The notes below the pieces were generated by a model, which ran no database searches, was not told the DNA's origin, and saw only the letters and a list, made by a program, of their open reading frames with translations. A DNA stretch of 64,000 bases. Source: Branchiostoma belcheri (Eukaryota > Chordata > Leptocardii > Amphioxiformes > Branchiostomatidae). Below, piece by piece: positions 1 through 12,188 of the stretch. The DNA lies in assembly GCF_001625305.1 (NCBI RefSeq), contig NW_017804231.1, positions 103,932 to 167,931 on the forward strand, in the 5' to 3' direction. Each line of letters opens with the position of its first letter. Position 1 is the stretch's first letter. Both the position numbers and the translations under genes were made by a program.

Positions 1-115
1 TATCTCTGTAAATTTTGTGTCGTGGAATATTTGTGCTTTATTAATATGCATCACCTGTAGCTGTGGACTGTAGGAGCATAAATGTACAATAAAGGTCTTT
101 CATTCATGTAATCGA
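1..115 (+). mobile_element. 3' tail of a non-LTR retroelement (fragment)
   Basis: The block around 60-112 (a 'tgtaggagcataaatg' stretch, then ACAATAAAGGTCTT and a CATTCAT tail) closely matches the 3' ends at 19,141-19,190 and 19,430-19,490. Those two copies follow short ORFs that resemble the C-terminus of LINE reverse transcriptases. I read this as the 3'UTR and tail of the same family, cut by the window edge. It could instead be the 3' end of a host gene, since an AATAAA is present. Confidence 0.5.
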
Positions 116-175
116 CATACACTTTCTTATGACAATGAAGTCCCTGGTACGGCGCGCCTGACTGTGCCCCCCTCC

Positions 176-198
176 CCACCACCACCACCACCACCACC
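176..198. repeat. (CCA)n microsatellite
   Basis: About seven uninterrupted ACC units follow a C-rich run. No coding context is visible; the peptide it would encode on the minus strand (poly-Val) is a translation artefact. Confidence 0.9.
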
Positions 199-1733
199 GC
201 CTTCTCGTCATGTTGACACGCGGCACAAGAGGAGGATGAACGCCTCCAAGAACAACACTTGCCGTCGTTCTGTATCAAACCTTACATCAGCACATAAATA
301 AACCGCGGCGAACCAATGCGCCAGGTCACAGATGACGGACTGGACAAGTGCAAAGACAACACTGAGCGAGATGACAAGTTCGTGTGGCGGGGAAAACAAG
401 GAGGGGGGTACACTGGGTGACCAAGTGTGATTGTATCACCTTTACCCTTGACCTTCTCATTAGAGGTCACGTTCTCACAGGAAAGTCTAAAGCCGGCCAA
501 TTATTGCTATGTGACAAGTAACTATACACGTACTTGTGGTTAGTTTGTACCTATTTGGTAAACTTCAATCACTTTTTGTTCCCACGAGTAACTGGCGTAA
601 GCTCAGTGTGTCTGGCCGAATTTTTGATATGTTTTTAATCATCATAAACGTGTAGGTCAACCGAGGATATTTACCAGAAATCATAACTGAACACAGCGAA
701 GATATTGATGATTTCAGGTTTCAGTCACTGCCCCACCCCTACTGGTCAACACCATATATACCAGTACATACATGTACGTGTCTCAGAGCAGAGGGCCTTT
801 TCTAATATTTTCGTGTGCACGGATTCACGACTCAAAGGAAGATTAGGACGAAGTTCACGGCAATTGAACACACAAAGGTCCCTGTGCTGTAGCCAACAGA
901 TGTGGCTGACTGCGCGTGGTAAGACGATTTGTGCTTGTTAATACTTTGATGGACGGGAGTTTCCTGAATGGAGAGACTGTTCGCGGCTTGCAGCTTGCCC
1001 GGGCCCCGCACGTGTTCCACATTTGAACTCAGGGTGGTCCCGTCAACAGGGAGCATCATTTTCAACCCGTTACCTTGGCAACGGTTCCTCTGAGGGGCTC
1101 ACAAGCCACTTCCTTGCACCGAGTCTTTTTCTCACCTCTGAACAGTTCTTGTCTTAAACTAAACTTTGCGGGTCTGCCTCTCCTCTGGTTTCCTCATAAA
1201 GTCATAAAATTGAAGATTTGTGGACAGAAAATAAGACGGAAACTTCGCATCACAAGAGGAAAAGTTTCAGACCATACAACTCAAAGATCACAGACATAGG
1301 GTCAAATGAGAATACTCCAAGGAAGAGCTTGGCTGTTGAGTGATACCGAAGTGACGTGACTCAATGCAAATTGTACAGTTGCACAAGGGATGTGTTGTGC
1401 CATTTGAGCAGTCTACCAAACAATTCTTGTGACTTTTGCATTTTTTTTTGCGCAATGTTTTACGCGTAACTGTATGGTGTGGCACAAAGGTTTCTGCTCA
1501 TAGTACTACCTAAAATGCAAAGAACTGAGAATCAATGAAAATGAGCTCAAACATATCGATGTGTATTCAATGCACCTGTTTTACATGAACGTATAGTTAT
1601 AGACAAAATGTTCTATTAGTATCAATCAGCGTAACACAACAGAACGAACAAAAGAAATGCATTAGTATGTTGTTTGAAAGTGAATGTTGTGGAAAGACAG
1701 CAGCCCTGCTTGTAATGATACTGGTTATAATGA

Positions 1734-1758
1734 AGATAAGATAGATTCTATCTTATCT
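1734..1758. promoter_or_regulatory. Palindromic cluster of four GATA sites
   Basis: The 25-nt stretch is a perfect inverted repeat around a single central T. It reads AGATAAGATAG on one arm and CTATCTTATCT on the other, so each strand carries two WGATAR-type sites. This fits a GATA-factor binding cluster; activity is inferred only from the motif. Confidence 0.35.
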
Positions 1759-3112
1759 AATAAGGCCCACAGGAAGAGACTGAAGTTGTGATGATTTTTC
1801 CTGTTTTGAAACGTGGTCTGTGGAAAATTAGGAAGGTCTCGTCGGGTCGGGTCTCGATCCGGTGACCCGCTTGGTGCGAGTTTGATATCTCGGTCGGATT
1901 AATTTTTCTCACGCTGAATGATCCTGTGTGAGTGACAGAGGTGCGATGGTCGGGAGAGATAGCGAAACGACCGTCGGGAAACATCAGGAAGTCGTTACTC
2001 AAACGGCCCCGTTCGGAACCATCACCGACCTCAAAAGAAGATCTTGAACTAAAACGGTTCCATCCTCGGGAGGGCTGCCCGCGCCCTGGAATTTCGGGGG
2101 AGGCTTGCGGCCGACAAATGGGAGATGTAGCGAACATGTTGCCGACACTTGTGCTCTGTATGTAGCAATGTGTTCTGTCTCAGCGCACAGTCAGGAGTGT
2201 TGGCTAGAGGCACAGGAAGGGGGTAGGCAGCCCCCCGGGGTGTCCCCCACCCCCTGCAGGCTCACCCCGTACTACCGGACTGTAGTACCGTATCGATATG
2301 CCGATAAGGCGATAATAGAGTATTATGCACCGTCAAGTTGGTGCGAATCACATAATTATAGACTCCGGAGTCCATTCCGCGACAACGCGAGAGAAATAAC
2401 CGTGGATACGATTTACACATTTGGTAGCAGGAAGTTTGCTCACAACATGGTGAGATATTTATTTTCCCACCCACAAAAACAGACATGCCCACAAGCCACA
2501 CAGATCGTAAAGAAGGTCTAGACCTTGCTACATCTTCTTCACACATGCTCTTGGTCTATAACCTCCGGATTGTGTTGACAATTGAACTTGACAAAAACGG
2601 TCAGACATGTTTCTAGTCTCATCCTTATGACATATGTCATATTTGAATTAAATCATGAAGAGGAGGGAAAGTGTTAGAAAAACATGACATCGTTGTTATT
2701 GTCTCTGTCGTTCAAATCGTTTATAGTTTATACAAGCCAAGGAAATAATAACAGTGTCCATTACTCGCAAACGAGCACTTGTTGTTCGTTATTTCAGGAG
2801 ATTGAATAGGTAGTTCAAGCAGTGTACGTACTAGGATCTACTAGTGTACTAGTGATAGCCGCGTGTGTCGGTGTTGGTTATAAGCTGTGTGATGTATTCA
2901 GCATTTGGACTAGATACCTCTGGTTTGAATCAACTCAGTTTGAAAGCAGTAATTGTGCGGTAAAAGTTGATTAGACGGTAGATTTCCTCGACCTGAAGTC
3001 AACACACACATAACCCCGGGCCTGTCTCCTCCCACCGCCGCATCTGTCCGTGTAACATAATAAAACCTCGCGATGCGGGCGTCTCAGAGGGGACCAAATT
3101 GAGGCAATTTGA

Positions 3113-3275
3113 GGGGAGGGATGGGGGAGGGGAGGCCGCACGCTCCCGGGTCATAAGAAAACAAAGACGAGCCGAAATCTTGGAGAAGACGGGAGATCGC
3201 TTTACCGTCCTGCCGCGCACAGCTGCTTAGTACGGACAGATGGGGGGAGGGGGGAGGAAGGGACGGGAGGGTCAG
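3113..3275. other. G-rich island with two potential G-quadruplex runs
   Basis: Around 3,113-3,135 there are four G-runs (GGGG, GGG, GGGGG, GGGG) separated by 1-2 nt. Around 3,242-3,271 runs of six, six, three and three G follow, again with short loops. A TGACGTAA (CRE/ATF-like) octamer lies at about 3,276 and an ACGTCA at about 3,330. The combination looks like a regulatory island. No transcript can be assigned. Confidence 0.4.
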
Positions 3276-6200
3276 ATGACGTAATTAGTGGGTCAGGAAT
3301 GCGGGAGTTTGGTACATGTGGAGTCAATACGTCACAGAAAAGTCAGGACACTGTTTCACCCAGTCAGCTGCTGGCCACGGTCATTATGGTAGAGACAACT
3401 GGAGGACTGTTCCCAATTATATGATCATTGGTTCTAAACGAATGATAGCCGCATTGTGTTTTCTAAACCTGAACTTCTGAAGACGATAGCATTCTAGTGC
3501 TAGATTATTGACAACGTTACTGGTAAATAGCTCAAGAAAGTGAAGTAATGTATGGTATGGTTATGTGATCGAAAAAAAGCATGCGACACAAATAAGACGC
3601 AATATTGTGTCTGTCCGTTGCCTATCAATCCGGAACATGATCTGTATGACATCCACCGTGCACTTGACTTTTGTCCCCCACATTACGTCACTCTATGGCT
3701 TCGCACGAACATGGCGGCTCATTCACACATATTACATAACTTCGCGCGGTCATGGCGACTTCTGTGGGAAATGGTTGCGGGGGAAGTTCTCTCAGGACGC
3801 GTGAACTCTAGTTGTCTAGTTTGTATGTGACATTAGCGTTGACTTGACGAAGGATGTGCCTCAATGGTTTCCCATTCGAAAACCCAAACATTCATTTGAG
3901 TAGCTCAGAGGACAAAATGAAGGAATTGGTAAAATGTTCATCAATATAACTTTCTTCCTCCTTTTGTGAGTCTAGAATCTCTTCGTAGAGATGTGTTCTA
4001 GTTCTACCTATCGATATGTTTTCTGTTGGATGCGACATAGCGGAAAACCGTATTTACTTTTTAATTGAAACTGATGTTCAGAGAGGTTAAAACCAAGAGA
4101 ATTGTATGATTTTACCCAGAGCGCCACATGCCAATAAACAAATTATAATATAATCCAACACCCACAGCTACTCCAACTTCCTGGTCACTGCGCTATTTCA
4201 AATCCTCCATATATTTGTCCATTCTACAAACGTGTAACACTTATGGGTTACCTGGGCGAGAAACAGCTACATGACAAATGGCCCGTGTGTTTTCCCTGTC
4301 CTCACGTCCCTGTGGATAACACGTCTGACAAGATAACGTGCTTATGGCAAAGGCAAAGGCGTGATGGTTCCCACGTACTACATCTACTTCCTGGCAACCA
4401 TTAGTGATTGAATCGTTATCTATATTAATAAAATGATACTAACCATTCTTGAGACCAGTACGCAGGACAATGGACTATGGAGTACCATGGAGGTAGATTA
4501 AAACATTAGATATATCTCAATGACCTGTTGGGTCCATATCGAGTTTTTGCGCGTTCATTTACTGTTACACATGTTATGAACAGGTTACCCTTTTGAATGT
4601 TTACTGTATCATCTAAGCACTATTCTTGTAAAACAGAAAACAGGATCTACTTGTTGTCATCACTAGATGCTGGCTCGCGCCCGTTGTAAGTTCACTTTTA
4701 TGAGCTACTATCAATAGACTGTAGAGTATCTGGTGTATACTGCTTAGCTTGGAGAATCTTGTGTATGTTTCCTTTGTAATTCCTTGCCACATGTTTCTGA
4801 CCTGTATGAGTCAGCGTCACTAGAAGACCCCAGAAGTGGTGTAGGGTGACCGGGAGAAAGGGAATTCCCGGCGCCAACTGTCTGGGTGTCACGTGTTCCC
4901 CGTCCGCGCTACCCTGGGGTCGAGAGGCGCTGCTGCAAGAGTTCGGGGTCACGATGAAGCTCGTTCCCGGTTTCCTGCACAGTGTGGATTTTCTATCCGA
5001 TGTAAATTATGACTGAACTTTCTTGTGAAAATAATGTGAATGTCAAAACATCGTTCTACACCAGGATAATATTCACTCAGTATTTGTGCTACATACGTGT
5101 CACAGGGGCATTTCATAAGATCGGTCCATAGCTTCATGTGAGGAGAGCTCTGGCGAACTTGATTTTATTTGAAAGGAAAAAAATAGAAATAAAACAAAGT
5201 GTAGGTTATAATAATGTGGTCTCCTGATACAGAATTTTCTTAAAATTCAACATGTAGAAAAAGCAGAAACTGCTGTTGTTGCTGTACTAGTGTGCTGCTA
5301 TACCGTACTGTTGTGCTATGCAGCCGTGTACTGTTTTTGTCATTTTACCTAACCTGCTGACAATGTCACCAAAGTCAAGGGCAATGTTAACAGCACTCTG
5401 GGATTGGTTAATTCAGTATCATCCCATATCTATGTCTTCAGCGATAACACGAACGGTCCAAAAGTTCCTCAAAATTGTTTCCTTTTAAGACAATTAAAGA
5501 CAAGATTGACGAATTTTAGTTCGGGGATCAAACGAACTCTTTCACCCGCAGGGAACCCAAAATTCACACTTCATCTTGCTTAATATGGCGCGCTTTCCGC
5601 CCCCCTATGAATGTTGTCATTCCTCGGTATTGCTGGACTTTTCGCTTGTGCTCTTCCAGGTCTGTTCCGACACGAGCCTCGTCCGCCAAGTTTGGCCCTC
5701 CCTGCCCGGTAAGGCTAACCCCCGCCACGCCGCTCGGGCCAGACGCGTGGGCACTTGTGGCTCATCCGTCAAACTAGAACGTCTCTGCGGTAGAGCGGGG
5801 AGAGCAATGGGTGTCATATGGGTGGACTCCTTCCACAAATAGATAAATAGGAGAGCGACAGGCGATCCCAAACTTTGCGAATGTTGCTTGTTACGATGGT
5901 AAGACATCCGGCTTGGAATGGAAAAATGAACAAATATCTAGTGGCACCTGTAGTTGTCATACTATACATACGAAGAACGCAGACAATGGCCTAAAGAAAA
6001 ACTAGGTATTCTGTGGTACCGACAAACGTTAAAGTAACACAGTACTAGGACTATTTGCGATGAGGGTGATCTTCATCATGATATAACTGTAAATATGTTC
6101 ATTTCGCATCAAATAAGAATTTTAAGCATCAGTTATACCGACTTGCAAGTGGTCAAGTCACATGTTCTGTAATTTCCACGGTTTATTAGGCCTTGAATGA

Positions 6201-8328
6201 TCGGCACAATTGTGCCACTGTCTCGGAGATATTGAAAATTGTGTTACACAACTGGTCTATAATATTACAGCATAATGCTGTCCTGGCCCAACTCCTTTGA
6301 AAGAAGATCATATGGTGTCGCTACGGGTCCAGATACAACAACAAACTCGGATTCTAATAGCTGTCAGGACGAAACGATTTATACAATTTCGACATACCAT
6401 CAGCGGCTTTCAAAATATTCTTAGAATAATCTATAAATATGAATGAGTGACGGCACGAGCTGGACGGGTCATGCCTGCTGACATTCTCCACGGACCTCTT
6501 AGAGAGCAGAATCCGGGTACTTTTTCAATTTTTATGACCCGGATGACACGGGAGCAGCAGGTGCTGGGTTCACGCGGAGAGAACAGGACCACCGCTTCTA
6601 CAAGTAATCCAGTTTTATTGCCTGGATCTTCCTGTACTTCCAACAACTTTCAACATGCATAAAACAGCGTGCTAACAACATCAAAAGAAAACAATGCTGT
6701 TAATATACCACTACTGGTTGTAGATGAACCATTATAAATTCCGAGAAGTTTGTTTACAATAATATACTATCGATGGCACACTTGTATAATACAGAAATAT
6801 CCCCTGCAAACGTTGCTTGTATTTTCACGGGTTATGTTGTACAGATCGCAATGCCTGTTGTAGTCACGCACTGGTGGGCAGTTGAGAATTATTTTCCGCA
6901 AACTTTGATCCGCACAGATAGGATTTACTCCAACTTGACAAGCAGATTAGCGACCCTTGCGACAGCTATCCTCTTCTGGCTAGACTTGTTATCCGACTTT
7001 GTGTTGAATCACGTTCTATCATGGCTAGCAGTACGTGCTTTTACATCTGTCCACGGAGTCTCTAATGCTTTTCTGTTTTTCTATTTCCATTGCACTTAGC
7101 CGGGCAGGTCAGGTCAGGCATGCGCAATAAAATGTGGAGGGGTCGGATTTCAGCAGGTGAAGCCCAGATCTCGTGTCGCGGTACCTGAAGTCTCGCGAGG
7201 AATGCGCGGATCGCGAACTGCAGCCGAGAATCGCCGACCTCTCCCGGGACCCGCGGATTCCAGTTTCTGCATCCTCCTGACAAATACAGTTCACTCCGAC
7301 TTTCTCTTTCGTTTTAACATATTGAAAATGTTTTTTTTACTGCTCTGTTAAGTGAATCCGCTGAATATCAGGTACTATATATAACTCATAAGAATATGAA
7401 TAGAAAGTTGAGTACTTTCAATTGTCATTTTTTTGTGCTTATTTACTTCAGCAAAGTCAACGCGTTTCAAGTTGATAGACGACTCAAAATGACCACAAAT
7501 ACAAAGTTTATTTCTCACCGTACAGCATTTTAATCGACAAACAACATAAGGTTTTCAGCAGTATTGCGATCATTTTCTTTCCGATGTATTCGCGTAATTT
7601 CTTGACTCGGCGTAGATTATCTTTCTGTGCGTAATTTCTCAAGGAACAAAGTCATTACCAATAGCTTGAACATTGCCAAAACACAACGGTTCTCCACCCT
7701 TTGATATCTGTCTTGAGATTGTATTAAAGGACGTCTTATGTATGAGTGACTGTACAGACGGTCCTTATACGGTCTGGTTTAGTGGAGATGTTGCCCTGGT
7801 CTGACCCGGCCATAGGTCCCTATACCACCCAGACCGGCCACTAACGCGCCATTTTTCAGCCTTTGAAAGAAATATGTCGCACAATTTAGGAGGATATTTT
7901 CTTTAGGCCTTCACAAACAAATCGGCGTGTTGACTGTTATCCTTAATATTCAAGTGTCAGTGTACAAAAATGGAGGGTTAGGTACACACTGTGCAGTCCG
8001 CATAGTTAATGCACGTCCGTTCCTGACAATATACGGGCGGCCCATGCCTGGTATGAAATCTAAGCCGCTACATTACATAGTTTGCGGCCGAGTGTCCTCG
8101 TCAAAATAGCCGGGTCAGTAAAACAAATATAGAACTTCGCATTCTCACTGCGGGGTGCTGGACAGGAAACTCACGGCCTCACGTCCATCAAACTCACGTA
8201 CCAATATTCACATCTCCACAATATAAAGTGGTGGAAGTTTGTAACATTTGTATATGGCCACATAGAGCCAGACAGGACATTTTCTGCAAATGTTATGACA
8301 TGTTTGTGTTTATGTTTCTGTGCATGCA

Positions 8329-8340
8329 CCCCCCCCCCCA
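8329..8340. repeat. Poly(C) tract
   Basis: A run of about ten C residues in AT-rich sequence. A simple repeat with no visible function. Confidence 0.8.
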
Positions 8341-9013
8341 ACTGAGCGTAATGTTATTAACGTTTGATTGTCTTTGATAAATATACACTTTCTGAAAGAA
8401 ACTTCATGAAGCGATTGTAACTTTGTAAATAGAAATAGACTTATATCAAGGTATGATTCGTCATAGTCATCAAGATATATGATTACCTGGCTGAGAATTG
8501 AACTGTTTGGAATGACATTCTGATGTTTATTACCAGTGATCAGTGGAAATTTACTTGTGAGGCAACATCACTCAAAATTCGTTTTGGACGTTTTGTTAGA
8601 TCCAATCTATTTACCAATACAATACCTATAAAGAACATGAAATACTGCATTGGCTATTTCAAGGGCACGTTGTGTGGTTATATCTGCATTTGCATCAATT
8701 GTATCACGTGTAGTCATCTTTGTATTCAATCCTTTGGGGAATGAATATGCAGTAGAGATCGAGTTATAACATTTTCATTATCTATTCCTGGAATTACGAT
8801 TGCACAGTTAAACCAATTTTAGAGAGCGGGCTACCCAAAAAAAGTGTCATAGGCGTCCAAGTGATTACGTACTAGTTTATGTAGAGGATGCATGACTGCA
8901 TCTATCTGTCATGTGATGTTGTTTTCAGGTGCAATGCTTGGGTACCTCACGTGCCTTCTCATTTTGGGAGGCGGTTATACTCCTGTAGTGTACATACATG
9001 CTATCTATTCTGC

Positions 9014-9200
9014 ATTTTTTCGTTCTGGGATTTCATCAAGCACTAACCTGTTCAATGTCAATTGAAGAAAATACTACCGTTTTTGCATTTCATTTAGCAC
9101 TGAGTCGTTACTGAAATGTCAATGTACTGAAGACAATACTGTCATTTTTGCCTGTCATCAAGCACTGAATTGTTCAATGTCAAGTGAAGAAATCATTCCC
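9014..9200. repeat. Three degenerate tandem copies of a ~65-bp unit
   Basis: The phrases TTTCATCAAGCACTAA, TTTCATTTAGCACTGA and TGTCATCAAGCACTGA recur at roughly 65-bp spacing. Each is followed by a version of GTTCAATGTCAATTGAAGAAAAT. The copies have diverged, so the array is old. Confidence 0.75.
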
Positions 9201-11963
9201 CCATCTCCATCACATACAGAACAACCCCAGCCGACTCCTCAGCTCTAACCCTGCACAAGAGGCCTGCCTGTAGCAGACATATGGGGATCGCATTTTGGTG
9301 AGATGTCTGGAAAGCAAACGTGACATTTTAGGCCGGGAGACTCAGGGAGAGCCTCCTTGATGACAGACGGGAGACCGGAGCCATTTTCACGGGTGACATT
9401 TTATGCCTTCTCGGCGGTAAGGCCTGGGATCGCCATCACGGACCCACCACTAAACGTGATATTACTGATAATGGATGTGTCCCTGTGGGGCCGAGGGCCA
9501 TTACCCCGCCTTCCCGAGGTCAACAGTCGTGCCACCGGCGCTGATATGTTCACCTCGCGCCGAGGTGGGTCCTGACAACGGGCGGGGATGTTCGGCGGTA
9601 CATGACACAGCTGCCACACCTGGTGGAGAAAACAGCACACGTCCGGAGACTGTGCTACAATCGTGCTACGGAAACAGGACAACCAGGGATGATTTGGAGA
9701 TTACATACAATCTTCCTCATGGAAAATTAGCATTCTGAAAAATGAACATGGCAAAGTGAAAACGCGGAGAGTCTGACCCAAACTGACCACGCTCAGCTCC
9801 TCCATAACCAACATCCCGCCACATCCTCCTCACACAGCATCTATCATACCCTCATCCATATTAAATCATAAGCAATATTCATACATGTTTCTCTTCAAAG
9901 GCTTGGTGAGTATAAACATCTCCTTGCTTTTCGAGCTTCCTTTGAACTGAGGACCGCAAATAAACAGGTGTTCGATGTACTCAAACTGAACCTTGCATTG
10001 GTGACTACCAGTAATTTCTGTTTATTTCTTAAAAGTCAATAACAAATAAGTGTTGTTGACTGGCAGTATGGTTCAGCTTTCGTACCATTCTTCATTGGGA
10101 GAGACTAGTAGACGGTTAGCCATGGTTTTTCCTCTCCAAAAAGATGTCACGGATTCCAGGATCGATGAGTCAGTGAACAGCCCGGTCTGTAAAGAATCGT
10201 CCGATTGTCTGAGTTTAGGTCAGGGTTAAGCTTTTCTCCCGCCAGACAGGAAAGCGAGGTGGCCTGTCTGTGGGCTGAAGTCTCGCCGTGGGTCACTATA
10301 ACTCTGTAACAGGCGGAGCACTAACATTTAAAATACAGACCTTTCAGAAAACTTCCCCAAACCGAATCGAATCTGAAGTCCCGCGAGATCACATTGACAG
10401 GACGGACTGACGACAGGCCGGTTCCAGCGATTTTCCCGCCAATTTTCTCAATGTTGTCCCCCACAGGAATAAACACGAACAACCTTCTTCGTCCTACGCT
10501 TTTCACAGAGACGGTCTCCCACAAAATAGTTTGTAAATATCATTGACCAGAGTTGAAAAATGTCGAACAAACAATCCTCTGTCTTTTCACTATAACTTAA
10601 ACAGGGGACGATCTCTGGAGTTTGAGCTTGGAGAATCGATTTAGAGCAGTGAATAGTCCTTTCATCATGTTCCTCACAGGCCGGGCACGTCCTGGGATAA
10701 GTACGACCAATGTGCCTGTCTATCAAAAGTTCTGTCCGGTGATTTATTTCCAACGGGCTGCCCTGTTCCCTTGTATGTACGAACTGCACAAGACCCAAGT
10801 CTGCGGTAGGCTAGTTTGCTAACGCTGTTACCAACAAATCTAGTAACGTTACGCCCTACGTGTTGTTGCCAGGACAAACGTGTGAGGAAACAACGACAGC
10901 AACAACAACAGATTGTTGAACATTCTACTAGGCAGTGAATGCTTTGTTGTCACAATAGCAAATTACTAGTAACTCTAAGTCATACATATAAATTGACAAA
11001 ACTTGCGTCAGTATTATAAGTCAGTAGCAAAATAGAGCAAAATTGTGTCAGACGCTTACACATATATACTACCATAATGTTGTGTGTACCGGGTAGCAAT
11101 TAAACATTGCGCCAGGTTGTCATAAACGTTCCGTACGAATAAAAACAATGTGGGCGTATAACTCTGACTTCCCTTCTACAACTTTTCCCTACTCAAACAT
11201 AACAAAAACAAAACAAACATAAGATAAAGTAGCAAAGCAACCATTTCTAGGGAAAAATGAAAACATTGCTGTAACTTAACCATCAGAGTTAGCCGCATGA
11301 CTATAACATATTTAAAAAGGAGAATATAGGTATATTTGCGTTTTGTTTTCATTTTTTTTCTCGCACAATTTCTGTCCTAAACCCGAAAGAAAAGAGAAGA
11401 AAAGAAAAGAAAAGAAGAGAAGCAAGTAGATGATAGATACGCAAAGAATATATGAGATAAAACTAGATCTGAACATTACTTAGTGTTATTCATGTGAGCA
11501 CAAGTATACAGATATAAACAGGTGATATTTATACAATCGTCACTAAATCTGTTGCTGTTGTCGTAGAGCCTCTTTGGTTGAATAGGCTGGTATTTTGTGA
11601 GAAATATTGTGGAGGAGAATGAGGAGGTATACAGTTGACTAACAGGTCGACGGAAAGCCACTAAAAAAGGTTAACCGGTTAAGGAAAATACTGACAAGAC
11701 TTTATCTGATAAACTCCTGAAGTTATCTAGTTCAAACAAGAGTGAGGCTGTTATAGGGTGAGTTCGAACCTTACCATGAGCTGAACACCAGACCACACAT
11801 ACCGACCACGTACGCCACTGCCGTTTGTTTTACCTCACAGGAGCGAAGGAAGCTGTATTTACACAGATTACAACCGTCATTCTTTGACAAACATCTGAAA
11901 AATCACATATGTTTAACTTTTATTTTGTCTTAATCCTGGACAAGCTACCTTGATAAATGCAAC
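9201..11963. other. Intergenic stretch with GC-rich islands, no gene
   Basis: GC-richer sequence lies at about 9,340-9,660 and 10,120-10,460. ORFs on both strands there show no domain. A purine tract of GAAAA-type units occupies about 11,386-11,423. Minus-strand frame 10,798-10,448 contains a CPAC...H...C cluster faintly like the C-terminal finger of LINE polyproteins, but the match is too weak to call. Confidence 0.5.
11386..11423. repeat. Purine-rich (GAAAA)n simple repeat
   Basis: An almost uninterrupted A/G tract built from GAAAA and GAAGA units. Low-complexity sequence. Confidence 0.8.
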
Positions 11964-12188
11964 AAAACAGGGACGATATGCAGCAAGTTTAAACTGTAAT
12001 TTCCAACACAACAAAAATTGGACTCACCCAAATTTTCAAGGAATGAGCAAGGAATGAAAAAGACTGGAGTTGTACAGTCGAAAATTTGGGTGAGTCCAAT
12101 TGTTGTTGTGTTGGAAATTACAGTTTAAACTTGCTGCATAATGACTTCTACCAACACAGATGAACTTTCAAGATAAAAACAGGGACGA
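11964..12188. mobile_element. Foldback element, copy 1 (hairpin plus conserved tail, 13-bp flanking repeats)
   Basis: Arms at about 11,977-12,037 and 12,080-12,140 are near-perfect reverse complements around a ~42-nt loop. The right arm is followed by an unpaired tail containing ACCAACACAGATGAACTTTC. The direct repeat AAAACAGGGACGA flanks the unit at 11,964-11,976 and 12,176-12,188, as expected of a target-site duplication. Copy 2 at 39.2 kb shares the tail and the arm core CCCAAATTTTC. There is no coding capacity, so it must be non-autonomous. Confidence 0.8.

Larger units (their letters stand above)
200..9013. other. Intergenic stretch, no gene recognised
   Basis: No open frame here has recognisable domains or a plausible splice chain. 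The base composition is patchy: GC-richer islands near 2.0-2.3, 3.0-3.35, 5.6-5.8, 6.45-6.6 and 7.1-7.27 kb are embedded in AT-rich sequence. The largest ORF (2,105-2,521, 138 codons) has no recognisable motif. The islands could be regulatory DNA of a neighbouring gene, but that is only a guess. Confidence 0.6.

Noticed and set aside
2105-2521. 138-codon ORF on the plus strand in the intergenic region
   Set aside because: No domain, no splice context and irregular composition; overlapping frames exist on the other strand.
10448-10798. Minus-strand 116-codon frame with CPACEEHDERTIHC
   Set aside because: Faintly resembles the Cys-His finger of LINE polyproteins but lacks flanking reverse transcriptase or tail motifs; too weak to annotate as an element.
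11755-11775. tRNA T-arm-like sequence (GTGAG, TTCGAAC, CTTAC)
   Set aside because: The T-arm pairs, but no A box, anticodon arm or matching acceptor stem lies at the right distance upstream. Not a tRNA gene.
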